Below, one piece after another: positions 6,771-13,753 of a stretch of 14,249 nt of DNA. The first letter of the stretch is position 1; each line of letters begins with the position of its first letter. The notes under the pieces are model-generated. The model saw only the letters and a list, made by a program, of their open reading frames with translations. It was not told the DNA's origin and did not search any database. Source of the DNA: JBNKVT01 sp050299335 (GTDB lineage Bacteria > Pseudomonadota > Alphaproteobacteria > Rhodobacterales > Rhodobacteraceae); contig JBNKVT010000047.1 in assembly GCA_050299335.1 (NCBI GenBank), positions 1 to 14,249 on the forward strand. The letters run 5' to 3'. Both the position numbers and the translations under genes were made by a program.

Positions 6771-8120
6771 TCAGCCCACCATGAACCATCTCATGACGTC
6801 GTTATACGTTGCAAAAACCATCAGCAACAAGACCATTCCCAGCCCGATCGACATGGCGATGTTGAGCACCTTCTCCGGCGGCTGCCGCCCGGCCACCGCT
6901 TCATAGCCGAAGATCACCAGATGCCCGCCATCGAGGACCGGGACAGGGAACAGGTTCAGCATGCCGATAGCGGTCGAAATCACGCCGATGAGGTAAATGA
7001 AGTCCATCAGTCCAGTTTTGGCAACTTCGCCCGACACCTGAGCAATACCAAGCGGCCCTTGAATAGCCGAAGGATCGATATCGCCATTAATAATGTGACT
7101 GATTGCGTTGATCGAGTTGTTCAGCACCCTTCCTATATCCTCGACACCCAGTCCAATGGCCTCCCAAAGCGACGGGGTTACCGATTCAAAGTTAAAATAG
7201 CCAACGGACGTAACACCTATGACAACCTCCTGCTTGAAGCCGCCATCCCTGGTCGGGACCGGCTCCATTTTTGGTGTCATGGTCAGGTCGATTTCCCTGC
7301 CCTCACGCAGAACCGTTACATTGAGCCTTTCATGCTCCGAGGCCATGACCACCCGCTTGAGGTCATTGAAGCTGACAATCGGCTCGCCATCGATGCGCAG
7401 GATCAGGTCACCCTTCTTCATCCCCGCCCGACTGGCCGCCGATAGCGGTTGCACATGACTGACCAGTGGCGGTTGGGGATAAGGGATTTCCATATCGGAA
7501 ACTTGTCCGTCCCGCTCGACCGTCACCATGATCGGGCGCGCCACCTCAAGATCGGCCGCGAAGTCGTTGATATCGCTGAGATCGACTATTCTTTCGCCTT
7601 CGACAGCCAGAACCTTGTCGCCAGGGCGCAAGACGAAATCCACCCCTTCCAATTCGACAACTTCGCCGACGAAAGCCCCCGGAACCTTAACACCGGTCCA
7701 TAAAGCCAGACCGGTAAAGACCACAATCGACAGGATGAAATTCGCCACCGGCCCTGCGGCCACCGTCAGCATCCGTTTCCAGACCGCGGCGGCGGGGAAG
7801 CTGCGGGCGGCGTCTTCGGGGGACATTTGTTCGACCGCGTCAAAATCGCTTCGGCTGGAAGCGTCCGCATCGCCCAGAAATTTCACGTAGCCCCCCACCG
7901 GCACCGCCGCGATCCGCCAGCGGGTGCCGCGTTTGTCGATGCGGTGCCAAAGCTCCTTGCCGAAACCCAGCGAGAAGGTCTCGGCATGGATGCCGCACCA
8001 GCGCCCGACCAGGTAATGGCCCAGTTCGTGAATGAAGATCACGATGGCGATCATGACGATAAACGGGATGACCGTGGCCAGAAGCGGACCGATAACCGGG
8101 ATCAGGGCGACATATTCCAT
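6771..8120 (-). CDS. rseP: Site-2 intramembrane zinc metalloprotease RseP
   Basis: RseP cuts transmembrane substrates such as anti-sigma factors and signal-peptide remnants within the inner membrane. The 449-residue product has HELGH (31-35), the zinc-binding site, in the first membrane helix. A second helix region lies around 115-142, two PDZ-like domains at about 147-215 and 219-285, and LNLFPVPVLDGG (388-399; Asp397 the third zinc ligand) near the C-terminal helices. The start is taken as the ATG at 8120, which overlaps the dxr stop by one base (TGATG); a TTG directly before it (8123) is possible. Odd: a hand count gives about 55% GC for 6781-7740 against about 64% for 7741-8100. Residues from about 127 onward therefore differ in composition from the N-terminus. 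Confidence 0.96.
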   Translation of the reverse strand: MEYVALIPVIGPLLATVIPFIVMIAIVIFIHELGHYLVGRWCGIHAETFSLGFGKELWHRIDKRGTRWRIAAVPVGGYVKFLGDADASSRSDFDAVEQMSPEDAARSFPAAAVWKRMLTVAAGPVANFILSIVVFTGLALWTGVKVPGAFVGEVVELEGVDFVLRPGDKVLAVEGERIVDLSDINDFAADLEVARPIMVTVERDGQVSDMEIPYPQPPLVSHVQPLSAASRAGMKKGDLILRIDGEPIVSFNDLKRVVMASEHERLNVTVLREGREIDLTMTPKMEPVPTRDGGFKQEVVIGVTSVGYFNFESVTPSLWEAIGLGVEDIGRVLNNSINAISHIINGDIDPSAIQGPLGIAQVSGEVAKTGLMDFIYLIGVISTAIGMLNLFPVPVLDGGHLVIFGYEAVAGRQPPEKVLNIAMSIGLGMVLLLMVFATYNDVMRWFMVG

Positions 8121-9328
8121 CAACGGGCCTCAACCTCTTTCAGGGGCGTTCCACAATGGGCCGAAACCCAGTCGCGGCTGGCGGCGCGGGTGCGCGCATC
8201 CACCGCAAGAACATCGTCAAACACGTAACTGTCCCGAGGGCCGGTTGCCAGCGCTCGCTGGTCTTTTAGCATCGCTGCGACCAAAGCGGCCATATCCAAA
8301 AATCCGATCTCGCCGTTCAGGAAGGCGTCCAGCGCGCATTCCTTGGCGGCATTGAACACCGTCCCGGCCAGCCCCCCCGCCCGCATCGCCGCCTCGGCCA
8401 GAGCGATAGCAGGAAAGCGGGCGTGATCCACGGGGTGGAAATCCATCCGCCCGAGGGCGGCGAAATCCAGCCGCTCCACCGGCAGGTCGCGCCGCTCGGG
8501 CCAGTTGAGCGCATAGCCGATGGCGCCGCGCATGTCCGGCGGGCCCATCTGCGCCAGGATCGCCCCGTCGCGGAAGCCGACCATGGAATGCACCGCCGAT
8601 TGCGGGTGTACGATCACTTCGATTGACGAAGGGTTAAGACCGAAGAGCTCGCGGGCCTCGATCATCTCCATGGCCTTGTTGAACATCGAGGCGCTGTCGA
8701 TGGAGATCCGTGCGCCCATGTCCCAGTTCGGATGCGCCATCGCTTGCTCCGGGGTGGCCGTGGCCATCCGCTCCGCCGACCAGTCCCGGAACGGCCCGCC
8801 CGAGGCGGTCAGGATCACCCGCTCGACCTCGTCGGCGCGTCCGCCCGCCAGCGCCTGAATGATCGCCGAATGTTCGCTGTCCACCGGCAACAGCGTTGTG
8901 CCATGGGCCGTGCAGACCTGTTTCAGCAACGCCCCGGCACAGACCAGGCTTTCCTTGTTGGCCAGCGCCAGCACCCCGCCCTGCCCGGCCGCGATCAGCG
9001 TCGGTTCCAGCCCGGCGAAACCGACAATCGCCGACATGGTCCAGTCGGCCTCTAGTGCTGCAGCCTCCCGCAATCCTTCCGGGCCGGAAAGCACCTCTAT
9101 TCCAGTGCCTTGCAGGGCGGTCTTCAGGTCGTCCTCACGCGCCGCATCCGCCGTCACCGCCACCTGCGCCCGCAGGGCAATGGCCTGTTCGGCCAGCAGC
9201 CCGACATTCGAAGCCCCGCTCAGCGCGACAACCTCATAGGCCTCCGCCCCGCCCTGGCGCTCCAACAACTCGACCGTCTGGCACCCGACCGACCCGGTGG
9301 CGCCGAATATCGAGATTCTGCGTCGCAA
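8120..9328 (-). CDS. dxr: 1-deoxy-D-xylulose 5-phosphate reductoisomerase Dxr (IspC)
   Basis: Dxr converts DXP to 2-C-methyl-D-erythritol 4-phosphate with NADPH, the committed step of the MEP isoprenoid pathway, in the cytoplasm. The 402-residue product has the nucleotide-binding GATGSVG (9-15), ALANKESLV (121-129), the metal ligands Asp150 and Glu152 in PVDSEHSAI, TASGGPF (174-180), and Asn217/Lys218/Glu221 in SMFNKAMEMIEA. All of these match known active-site positions. The start is TTG at 9328, 6 nt after the cdsA TAA. No ATG is nearby and this start places the Rossmann motif correctly, but the Shine-Dalgarno is weak. It supplies isoprenoid precursors for the UppS product two genes upstream. 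Confidence 0.97.
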   Translation of the reverse strand: MRRRISIFGATGSVGCQTVELLERQGGAEAYEVVALSGASNVGLLAEQAIALRAQVAVTADAAREDDLKTALQGTGIEVLSGPEGLREAAALEADWTMSAIVGFAGLEPTLIAAGQGGVLALANKESLVCAGALLKQVCTAHGTTLLPVDSEHSAIIQALAGGRADEVERVILTASGGPFRDWSAERMATATPEQAMAHPNWDMGARISIDSASMFNKAMEMIEARELFGLNPSSIEVIVHPQSAVHSMVGFRDGAILAQMGPPDMRGAIGYALNWPERRDLPVERLDFAALGRMDFHPVDHARFPAIALAEAAMRAGGLAGTVFNAAKECALDAFLNGEIGFLDMAALVAAMLKDQRALATGPRDSYVFDDVLAVDARTRAASRDWVSAHCGTPLKEVEAR

Positions 9329-9334
9329 GAGCCG

Positions 9335-10138
9335 TTATCCGATCCAGGTCAGCAGGAAGAACAGAAGTGCGCCCATCAGCGCATCCAGCCGGTCCAGGAA
9401 CCCGCCATGGCCAGGGATCAGGTTCGAGGCATCCTTGATCCCGAAATGCCGCTTGAACGAGCTTTCAAAGAAATCCCCGGCCTGCGAGGCCATGGCCACG
9501 CCGACACTCAAGGGCACGATCCAGGCGATGCCGGTATTGCCGACGATCCAGAAAACCAGCCCGACCACCAGCGCCAGCACCCAGCCCCCGGCCAGCCCGG
9601 ACCAGGTTTTCCCCGGGCTCACCGCCGGCCAGACCTTCGGACCTCCGACAGCGCGGCCGGCAAAGTAACCACCGACATCCGAGGCGATGACCACCAGAAT
9701 GATCCACAGAACCGGCGACACCCCCATCTGCCCGCGCATGAAGGCCAGAACCGACATGGCCAGCCCGATATAAAGCAGCCCCGGAATGGCCTTCCGCGCA
9801 ACTTCAGGCTCCAGCCGGTAGATCGCCGCCGTCCCGATCAGCAACGCGCCGAGCCCCGCCAGCGGGTTGAAGAAATACGACCCCGCAACCGCCACCGTGA
9901 CCGCCGCCAACGAGGCCAGGAACCCGTAAGCCTGCATCGACACCGGCGCGCCAACGATCCGGCGATATTCCCAGATCATCACCCCGGTCACAGCGGCCAA
10001 AGCAACGATCAGCACCACGCCGCCAACCATAACGGCCACCAAAGCTGCAATCCCCAGAGCCACGCCCGAGATCACCCGCTTGTTCAAATCCCCGAAATCC
10101 GCATCCGCCTTCAGGGGAATATTCGATGGGATCTTCAT
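9335..10138 (-). CDS. cdsA: Phosphatidate cytidylyltransferase CdsA
   Basis: CdsA makes CDP-diacylglycerol from phosphatidate and CTP, the branch point of phospholipid synthesis, in the inner membrane. The 267-residue product has about seven or eight hydrophobic helices. The conserved SDVGGYFAGR (153-162) and SPGKTWSG (174-181) are present, as is the C-terminal CDP-diglyceride synthase signature SFKRHFGIKDASN then IPGHGGFLDRLD (241-252). In the SP.KT motif Gly replaces the commoner Lys. The start is ATG at 10138, which overlaps the uppS stop by 4 nt (ATGA). The longer frame reading back into uppS begins with an Arg-rich stretch and is rejected. Confidence 0.95.
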   Translation of the reverse strand: MKIPSNIPLKADADFGDLNKRVISGVALGIAALVAVMVGGVVLIVALAAVTGVMIWEYRRIVGAPVSMQAYGFLASLAAVTVAVAGSYFFNPLAGLGALLIGTAAIYRLEPEVARKAIPGLLYIGLAMSVLAFMRGQMGVSPVLWIILVVIASDVGGYFAGRAVGGPKVWPAVSPGKTWSGLAGGWVLALVVGLVFWIVGNTGIAWIVPLSVGVAMASQAGDFFESSFKRHFGIKDASNLIPGHGGFLDRLDALMGALLFFLLTWIG

Positions 10139-10854
10139 CCTGCCACCGCTCCGAACCGTCTTTCCCGCGCGCCGAACCGCGCCACGCAATCGGCGAAATG
10201 CGTGGCCGTGAAATCCGGCCACAGGGTCTCGACAAAGTCATACTCCGCATAGGCCGCCTGCCAAAGCAGGAAATTCGAGATCCGCGCCTCGCCCGAGGTC
10301 CGGATCACCAGATCGGGATCGGGTTGACCGGCCGTATCGAGAAACCCAGCCAGCGTCGTCTCGCCGATCTCCCCGGCGCAAAGCCGCCCGTCGGCCACCG
10401 CCTCGGACATCCGCCGCGCCGCCCGCGCCACCTCGTCACGTCCGCCGTAATTCAGCGCCACATTCAGATGCAGCTTGTCATTCGCCGCTGTCTGCGCCTC
10501 GAGCCCCGCCATCTGTTCCACCAGATCACCCTCCAGCCGCTCGCGCCCGCCGAGGAACCGCACCCTGACGCCCTCGTCGATCAGCCTGGCACCCTCCTTG
10601 CGGATATACATCCGAAACAGCCGCATCAATCCGCCGACTTCCTCCTGAGACCGCTTCCAGTTCTCGGTCGAAAAGGCGAACAATGTCAGCACCTTGACAC
10701 CCAGACCGGGGCAGGCCTCGACAATCTCGCGCACCCGCTCGGCCCCGGCCCTGTGACCGGCCAGACGCGGCAGGCCGCGCCGTGTCGCCCAGCGGCCATT
10801 GCCATCCATGATGATCGCGACATGCGCGGCGGTTTGGGACATCTCAGACGCCAT
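10135..10854 (-). CDS. uppS: Undecaprenyl diphosphate synthase UppS
   Basis: UppS condenses eight isopentenyl diphosphates onto farnesyl diphosphate in the cis configuration. The product is the lipid carrier for peptidoglycan and O-antigen precursors. The 239-residue product shows IIMDGNGRWA (14-23; catalytic Asp17), GHRAG (33-37; His34), FAFSTENWKR (59-68), RTSGE (185-189; Arg185, Glu189) and RISNFLLWQ (191-199). A distal Glu204 corresponds to the Mg-binding Glu213 of E. coli. Length is normal. The start is ATG at 10854, 21 nt after the frr stop; an ATG four codons later is possible. The stop overlaps cdsA. Confidence 0.97.
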   Translation of the reverse strand: MASEMSQTAAHVAIIMDGNGRWATRRGLPRLAGHRAGAERVREIVEACPGLGVKVLTLFAFSTENWKRSQEEVGGLMRLFRMYIRKEGARLIDEGVRVRFLGGRERLEGDLVEQMAGLEAQTAANDKLHLNVALNYGGRDEVARAARRMSEAVADGRLCAGEIGETTLAGFLDTAGQPDPDLVIRTSGEARISNFLLWQAAYAEYDFVETLWPDFTATHFADCVARFGARERRFGAVAG

Positions 10855-10875
10855 ATGAACCCTTAACCCTGCCCC

Positions 10876-11436
10876 TCACACTTGCATGATCTCTTCTTGC
10901 TTGTGCTCCAGAGCCGCATCGATCCCCTTGATCGCCTTGTCGGTCAGGTCCTGGATCTCGTCTTCCCAGATCTTCTGATCGTCCTCGCTCATGCCCTCGG
11001 CCTTGGCCTTCTTCAACTGATCCATGCCGTCGCGCCGCACGTTGCGCACCGCGATCCGCGCACTCTCGGCATATTGCCCGGCGACCTTGGCCAGCTCCTT
11101 GCGGCGTTCCTCGTTCAGCTCCGGGATCGGCAGCCGCAGGATCGTGCCGTCCATCTGCGGATTGATCCCAAGACCGGAATTCCGGATCGCCTTGTCGACG
11201 GCATTCACAAGCCCCTTGTCCCAGACATTGACCAGCACCATCCGCGGCTCGGGCACGTTGATCGTCGCGCATTGGTTCAGCGGCATCGACGAGCCATAGG
11301 CCTCCACCATCACCGGATCCAGCATCGAGGCCGAGGCGCGGCCCGTCCGCAGCGAGGCAAACTCGCCCTTCAGCGCCGTCAGCGCGCCATCCATGCGCTT
11401 TTCCAGATCGTCGAGATCGATTTCTTCGTCAGACAT
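10876..11436 (-). CDS. frr: Ribosome recycling factor
   Basis: RRF acts with EF-G to split post-termination ribosomes. The 186-residue product is the standard length. It has LRTGRASASMLD (29-40), the MPLNQCATINVPEPR block that forms the domain II edge, and the long helical C-terminal half with ELNEERRKELAK and a final KQEEIMQV. The start is ATG at 11436, preceded by GAGGGG with a 6-nt spacer. A 10-nt gap follows the pyrH stop, the usual pyrH-frr pairing. Confidence 0.97.
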   Translation of the reverse strand: MSDEEIDLDDLEKRMDGALTALKGEFASLRTGRASASMLDPVMVEAYGSSMPLNQCATINVPEPRMVLVNVWDKGLVNAVDKAIRNSGLGINPQMDGTILRLPIPELNEERRKELAKVAGQYAESARIAVRNVRRDGMDQLKKAKAEGMSEDDQKIWEDEIQDLTDKAIKGIDAALEHKQEEIMQV

Positions 11437-11446
11437 GTCCGTCCCC

Positions 11447-12217
11447 TCAGGCCGCTTCTCTGGCGTCGGCCATCACCTTCGTAAACTTCCCCTTACCACG
11501 AACCACGCCCGCCAGACCATTGGGATCGTTGAGCGAGAAGACGATGATCGGCAGCGCATTGTCGCGCGCTAGAGCGATTGCCGAGGCATCCATCACCTTG
11601 AGGTTCTTCTGCAGCACCGTGTCGTAGCTCACCGTCTCGTAACGTTTGGCATCGGGGTTGAGCTTGGGATCGCTGTCATAGACCCCGTCTACCTGTGTGC
11701 CCTTGAAGATCGCCTCGCACGACATTTCCGAGGCGCGCAGCGTCGCCGCGGTATCGGTGGTGAAATAGGGATTGCCGGTGCCGGCGGCAAAGATGCAGAC
11801 GCGCTTTTTCTCCAGATGCCGCACCGCGCGGCGGCGGATATAGGGCTCGCAGACCTGATCCATCGGGATGGCCGAGATGACGCGGGTAAACACCCCGAGA
11901 CTCTCCAATGCCGACTGCATCGCCAGCGCGTTCATTACCGTCGCCAGCATCCCCATGTAATCGGCGGTCGTCCGCTCCATCCCCTGCGCCGAGCCTTGAA
12001 GCCCGCGAAAGATGTTCCCCCCGCCGATCACCATACAGACCTCGACACCCAGATCGACGACGGATTTCACCTGCTTGGCGATCCGTTCGACCGTCGGCGG
12101 ATGCAGGCCGAACCCCTGATCCCCCATCAGCGCCTCGCCGGATATCTTCAGCAGAACGCGCGAATATTGCGGTTTTGCAGGCGTGTCATCTTTGGGGGTG
12201 TCTGGGTCGCCGGGCAT
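11447..12217 (-). CDS. pyrH: UMP kinase PyrH
   Basis: PyrH phosphorylates UMP to UDP, a hexameric cytoplasmic enzyme of the amino-acid-kinase fold. It feeds CTP and UDP-GlcNAc synthesis, the latter the LpxA substrate. The 256-residue product has LLKISGEAL (22-30), MVIGGGNIFRG (62-72), ERTTADYMGMLATVMNA (81-97) and FAAGTGNPYFTTDTAAT (143-159). The start is ATG at 12217 (MPGDPDTPKDD), with GAGGA 4 nt upstream. The frame is open 45 codons further upstream, but that extension has no family similarity. The N-terminal tail of about 17 residues before YSRVLLK is longer than in many homologues. It is the first gene of the minus-strand run in this window, and the divergent membrane-protein gene starts 173 bp away. 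Confidence 0.96.
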   Translation of the reverse strand: MPGDPDTPKDDTPAKPQYSRVLLKISGEALMGDQGFGLHPPTVERIAKQVKSVVDLGVEVCMVIGGGNIFRGLQGSAQGMERTTADYMGMLATVMNALAMQSALESLGVFTRVISAIPMDQVCEPYIRRRAVRHLEKKRVCIFAAGTGNPYFTTDTAATLRASEMSCEAIFKGTQVDGVYDSDPKLNPDAKRYETVSYDTVLQKNLKVMDASAIALARDNALPIIVFSLNDPNGLAGVVRGKGKFTKVMADAREAA

Positions 12218-12390
12218 AGGGTCCTCGCTGCCATGGGCTGGATTTTTGGCAAAATGTCGGAAATGGCGGGATAGTTCAACGACCAATAAGGCGATGCACG
12301 GAAATTGCACGACAAATGCGGGGGAAATCGGTTCGACAAGGCGCGGGCTCACGCAACAGAGTGGACGAAACAGATCACAGGAGACCGCCC
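12218..12390. promoter_or_regulatory. Divergent spacer between pyrH and the plus-strand membrane-protein gene
   Basis: These 173 bp separate two outward-reading genes and so should carry the promoter of the pyrH-led operon (minus) and of the gene at 12391 (plus). The segment 12240-12310 is AT-richer than the flanks. Several weak TTGNNN/TANNNT-like pairs can be drawn, but none is convincing enough to place a -35/-10. The call rests on orientation only. Confidence 0.45.
12379..12383 (+). promoter_or_regulatory. Ribosome binding site fixing the start of the first membrane-protein gene
   Basis: AGGAG lies 7 nt before the ATG at 12391. It argues for that start over the in-frame ATG at 12316, whose extra 25 residues are polar and basic. 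Confidence 0.65.
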
Positions 12391-12897
12391 ATGTCCGCCC
12401 GAAACCGCCTGACCGACTTTCAGTCCCTGTTCACCGAGCGCAGTGCGCGCCTGTCGGTTCACCGCCTGAACATGCTCTTTTTAGGGGGCGCGGCCTTTTT
12501 CGCAGCCCTTGGAGGCGTGCTGATCTTCGGACCCGGTGGCGGCATCTTCCTGACCGCCCCGTTTCTGGCCACAGTGACAGCGGCCGGGCTTGCGTGGCTG
12601 CTGTCGGTCAAACTGATGTCCGAAGGGCGCGCGAACAGGTTTCGGGCCGGACTGGTCGGATTCCTCTGTTCGGGCCTGTCGATGGTGGTCGCGGCGATCC
12701 TCTTCCTGCTGATCTTCTCGGGCTTTGCCGTCGTCGAAGAGGGATTTTTCGGCGCGATGTTCACCGGGATCGTCATCACCCAGGTCTTCTGCGGGCTCTT
12801 CGCCTATCCCATGGGCGTCCTCGCGGCACTGGCCGCCTGGCATCTCAGCCGCGACCGCAAGCTGATGATCCTCACGGAGGCCGAGGCCGCTTTTTAA
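12391..12897 (+). CDS. Small four-helix membrane protein of unknown function (paralogue 1)
   Basis: I do not recognise a named family. The 168-residue product has a polar N-terminal stretch (1-26) and then four hydrophobic segments at roughly 27-47, 51-74, 86-112 and 120-150. The short C-terminal tail is mixed charge. No signal peptide cleavage site, catalytic motif or nucleotide-binding loop is visible. The last helix contains VFCGLFAYPMGVLAALAAW, which closely matches VLCGPFGYPLALLAALLTH in the next plus-strand gene. With the same four-helix layout, this suggests tandem paralogues. The gene reads against the essential cluster and sits in the gap where tsf and pyrH are often neighbours. The stop (TAA, 12895-12897) lies at the start of a palindromic spacer. 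Coding reality is supported by the strong RBS and the hydrophobic periodicity. Confidence 0.82.
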   Translation: MSARNRLTDFQSLFTERSARLSVHRLNMLFLGGAAFFAALGGVLIFGPGGGIFLTAPFLATVTAAGLAWLLSVKLMSEGRANRFRAGLVGFLCSGLSMVVAAILFLLIFSGFAVVEEGFFGAMFTGIVITQVFCGLFAYPMGVLAALAAWHLSRDRKLMILTEAEAAF

Positions 12898-12906
12898 AGC
12901 GTTTTG
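12888..12906 (+). terminator. Possible weak terminator at the end of the first membrane-protein gene
   Basis: CGCTTT (12888-12893) pairs with AAAGCG (12896-12901) around TT and is followed by TTTTG. The stop codon TAA lies in loop and stem. The stem is only 6 bp, so termination is uncertain. The same bases also begin the repeat-like block that follows. Confidence 0.3.
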
Positions 12907-12991
12907 CGCCGGTTCCAATGCGCCAGGTGCGTGAGACATGCGCTCCCTGCGCGCCAGTGGGCAAATGTGGTTTTCAATGGCGAAACCGGCC

Positions 12992-13014
12992 CCGAAATTT
13001 TTCAAAAATTTCGG
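12992..13014. repeat. Perfect 11-bp inverted repeat
   Basis: CCGAAATTTTT (12992-13002) and AAAAATTTCGG (13004-13014) pair completely around a single C. On the minus strand the arm ends in A-rich then T-rich sequence. It could act as a terminator, but no gene lies immediately upstream in that direction. Confidence 0.75.
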
Positions 13015-13015
13015 T

Positions 13016-13036
13016 CGCTGTCTTTCAAAGACAGCG
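13016..13036. repeat. Perfect 10-bp inverted repeat, adjacent to the previous one
   Basis: CGCTGTCTTT (13016-13025) and AAAGACAGCG (13027-13036) pair completely around a single C. It follows the previous palindrome after one base, so the two form a tandem hairpin pair of the same design. Confidence 0.75.
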
Positions 13037-13045
13037 TTGCCCCAA

Positions 13046-13269
13046 AACAAGATTACGCGCCTCGCATACCGAATTTCCAAGCTCGCACAGGATAGGCCTT
13101 CCACACCCAAAACCCCAAAAATTCACCCATCAGTAACTAATTTATCCAACAAAATCAGTCTAGTTCTCGTTTTTGCACGCGTGCAAAGCCCCGAAATCCA
13201 CCCTGCCCCGGATTTCTTCGCCCCCCAGCCTTCATCCATGCTAAGACCCCGAAAAACCCCGGAGCCCCC
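13046..13269 (+). promoter_or_regulatory. AT-rich upstream region of the second membrane-protein gene, with a 16-bp palindrome
   Basis: This gene-free stretch turns AT-rich at about 13120-13170, the likely promoter area for the gene at 13270. A perfect 16-bp palindrome TTTGCACGCGTGCAAA lies at 13172-13187, about 83 bp before the start codon, and has the form of a dimeric repressor operator. The binding protein is unknown. GGAG at 13261-13264, 5 nt before the ATG, is the ribosome binding site. No -35/-10 pair is clear. Confidence 0.45.
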
Positions 13270-13749
13270 ATGAGCCGGAACGCTGCCTACGCCCTCTCGA
13301 TGGCCCTCGCCGGCCTCCTCGCCGCCGGCATCGGTCTGGCCATCTTCGGCCTCAGGGCCCCCGGGGTCTACCTCGCCGTCCTGCCGATCGCCGCCCTTTG
13401 CGGCGCCGCCTCAGGCCGGATCATCCCGGCCTTCTTCTTCCGCCGCAACGGCCATACCCGCAGCGCCGCTCTCGTCGCCGGCATGACCTGCGCCTTCACC
13501 AGCCTGGTCCTCGGCGCGGTCCTGTTCTTCCTCGGGCTTCTGGTGATCGACGGCACCCTCTTCACCGACCCCGGCCAGTCGCTTGTCTGGATCGGGTCCG
13601 GCGCCGTGCTCACCCACGTCCTCTGCGGCCCCTTCGGCTACCCGCTTGCTCTGCTCGCCGCTCTTCTCACCCACGCCGCCCTGACCCGAGAAACCCAAGA
13701 GGCCGCCGGGGATGCGCCCCGGCGGCCTCCTGAACAGTCAGAGAGTTGA
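13270..13749 (+). CDS. Small four-helix membrane protein of unknown function (paralogue 2)
   Basis: No named family is recognised. The 159-residue product has hydrophobic segments at roughly 8-28, 31-55, 65-93 and 104-134, then a polar tail. The motif VLCGPFGYPLALLAALLTH in helix 4 mirrors VFCGLFAYPMGVLAALAAW of the gene at 12391. The two share topology and spacing, so diverged duplication is the likely origin. The ATG has GGAG 5 nt upstream. The gene converges on tsf, with stop codons 4 nt apart. Residues 144-154 (EAAGDAPRRPP) are encoded by a GC-rich hairpin that looks like the tsf terminator. The C-terminal tail is therefore probably shaped by that structure and not by membrane-protein function. 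No catalytic residues are visible. Confidence 0.82.
   Translation: MSRNAAYALSMALAGLLAAGIGLAIFGLRAPGVYLAVLPIAALCGAASGRIIPAFFFRRNGHTRSAALVAGMTCAFTSLVLGAVLFFLGLLVIDGTLFTDPGQSLVWIGSGAVLTHVLCGPFGYPLALLAALLTHAALTRETQEAAGDAPRRPPEQSES
13699..13729 (-). terminator. Likely intrinsic terminator of tsf, inside the convergent coding end
   Basis: GAGGCCGCCGGGG (13699-13711) and CCCCGGCGGCCTC (13717-13729) form a perfect 13-bp GC-rich stem with a 5-nt loop, 24 nt beyond the tsf stop. On the minus strand it is followed by TTGGGTTTCTC, a modest T-rich tail. On the plus strand no T-run follows, so it serves tsf better than the membrane-protein gene. Confidence 0.68.
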
Positions 13750-13753
13750 GACC

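Larger units (their letters stand above)
12896..13045. repeat. Palindrome-rich spacer related in words to the element at 135-361
   Basis: The block begins AAAGCGTTTTGCGCC (12896-12910), close to AGAGCGCTTTGCGCC at 136-150. It contains GACAGCGTT (13030-13038), also found at 184-192 in the left element. It holds two adjacent perfect inverted repeats, listed separately. No credible gene is present. The shared words suggest one family of mobile or REP-like intergenic repeats. The similarity is short and found by eye. Confidence 0.5.

Noticed and set aside
10139..10222. A longer cdsA starting inside uppS
   Set aside because: The extra 28 residues are Arg-rich, shadow uppS and add nothing conserved. 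The ATG at 10138 gives a classic ATGA coupling.
9110..10252. A 380-codon plus-strand open frame across dxr, cdsA and the end of uppS
   Set aside because: It is a shadow frame opposite secure coding genes, dominated by Arg, Gln, His and Pro, with no homology features.
12218..12352. A 45-residue N-terminal extension of pyrH
   Set aside because: The family starts at the MPGD...YSRVLLKISGE region, and the ATG at 12217 has its own GAGGA. The extension occupies the divergent promoter spacer.
12481..13110. A 209-codon minus-strand open frame opposite the first membrane-protein gene
   Set aside because: It is rich in charged residues without a fold signature, crosses the palindromic spacer, and lacks an RBS. 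The plus-strand frame has a strong RBS and regular hydrophobic helices.
12938..13273. Small plus-strand frames across the palindromic spacer
   Set aside because: They consist of translated inverted repeats with no RBS and no conserved pattern.
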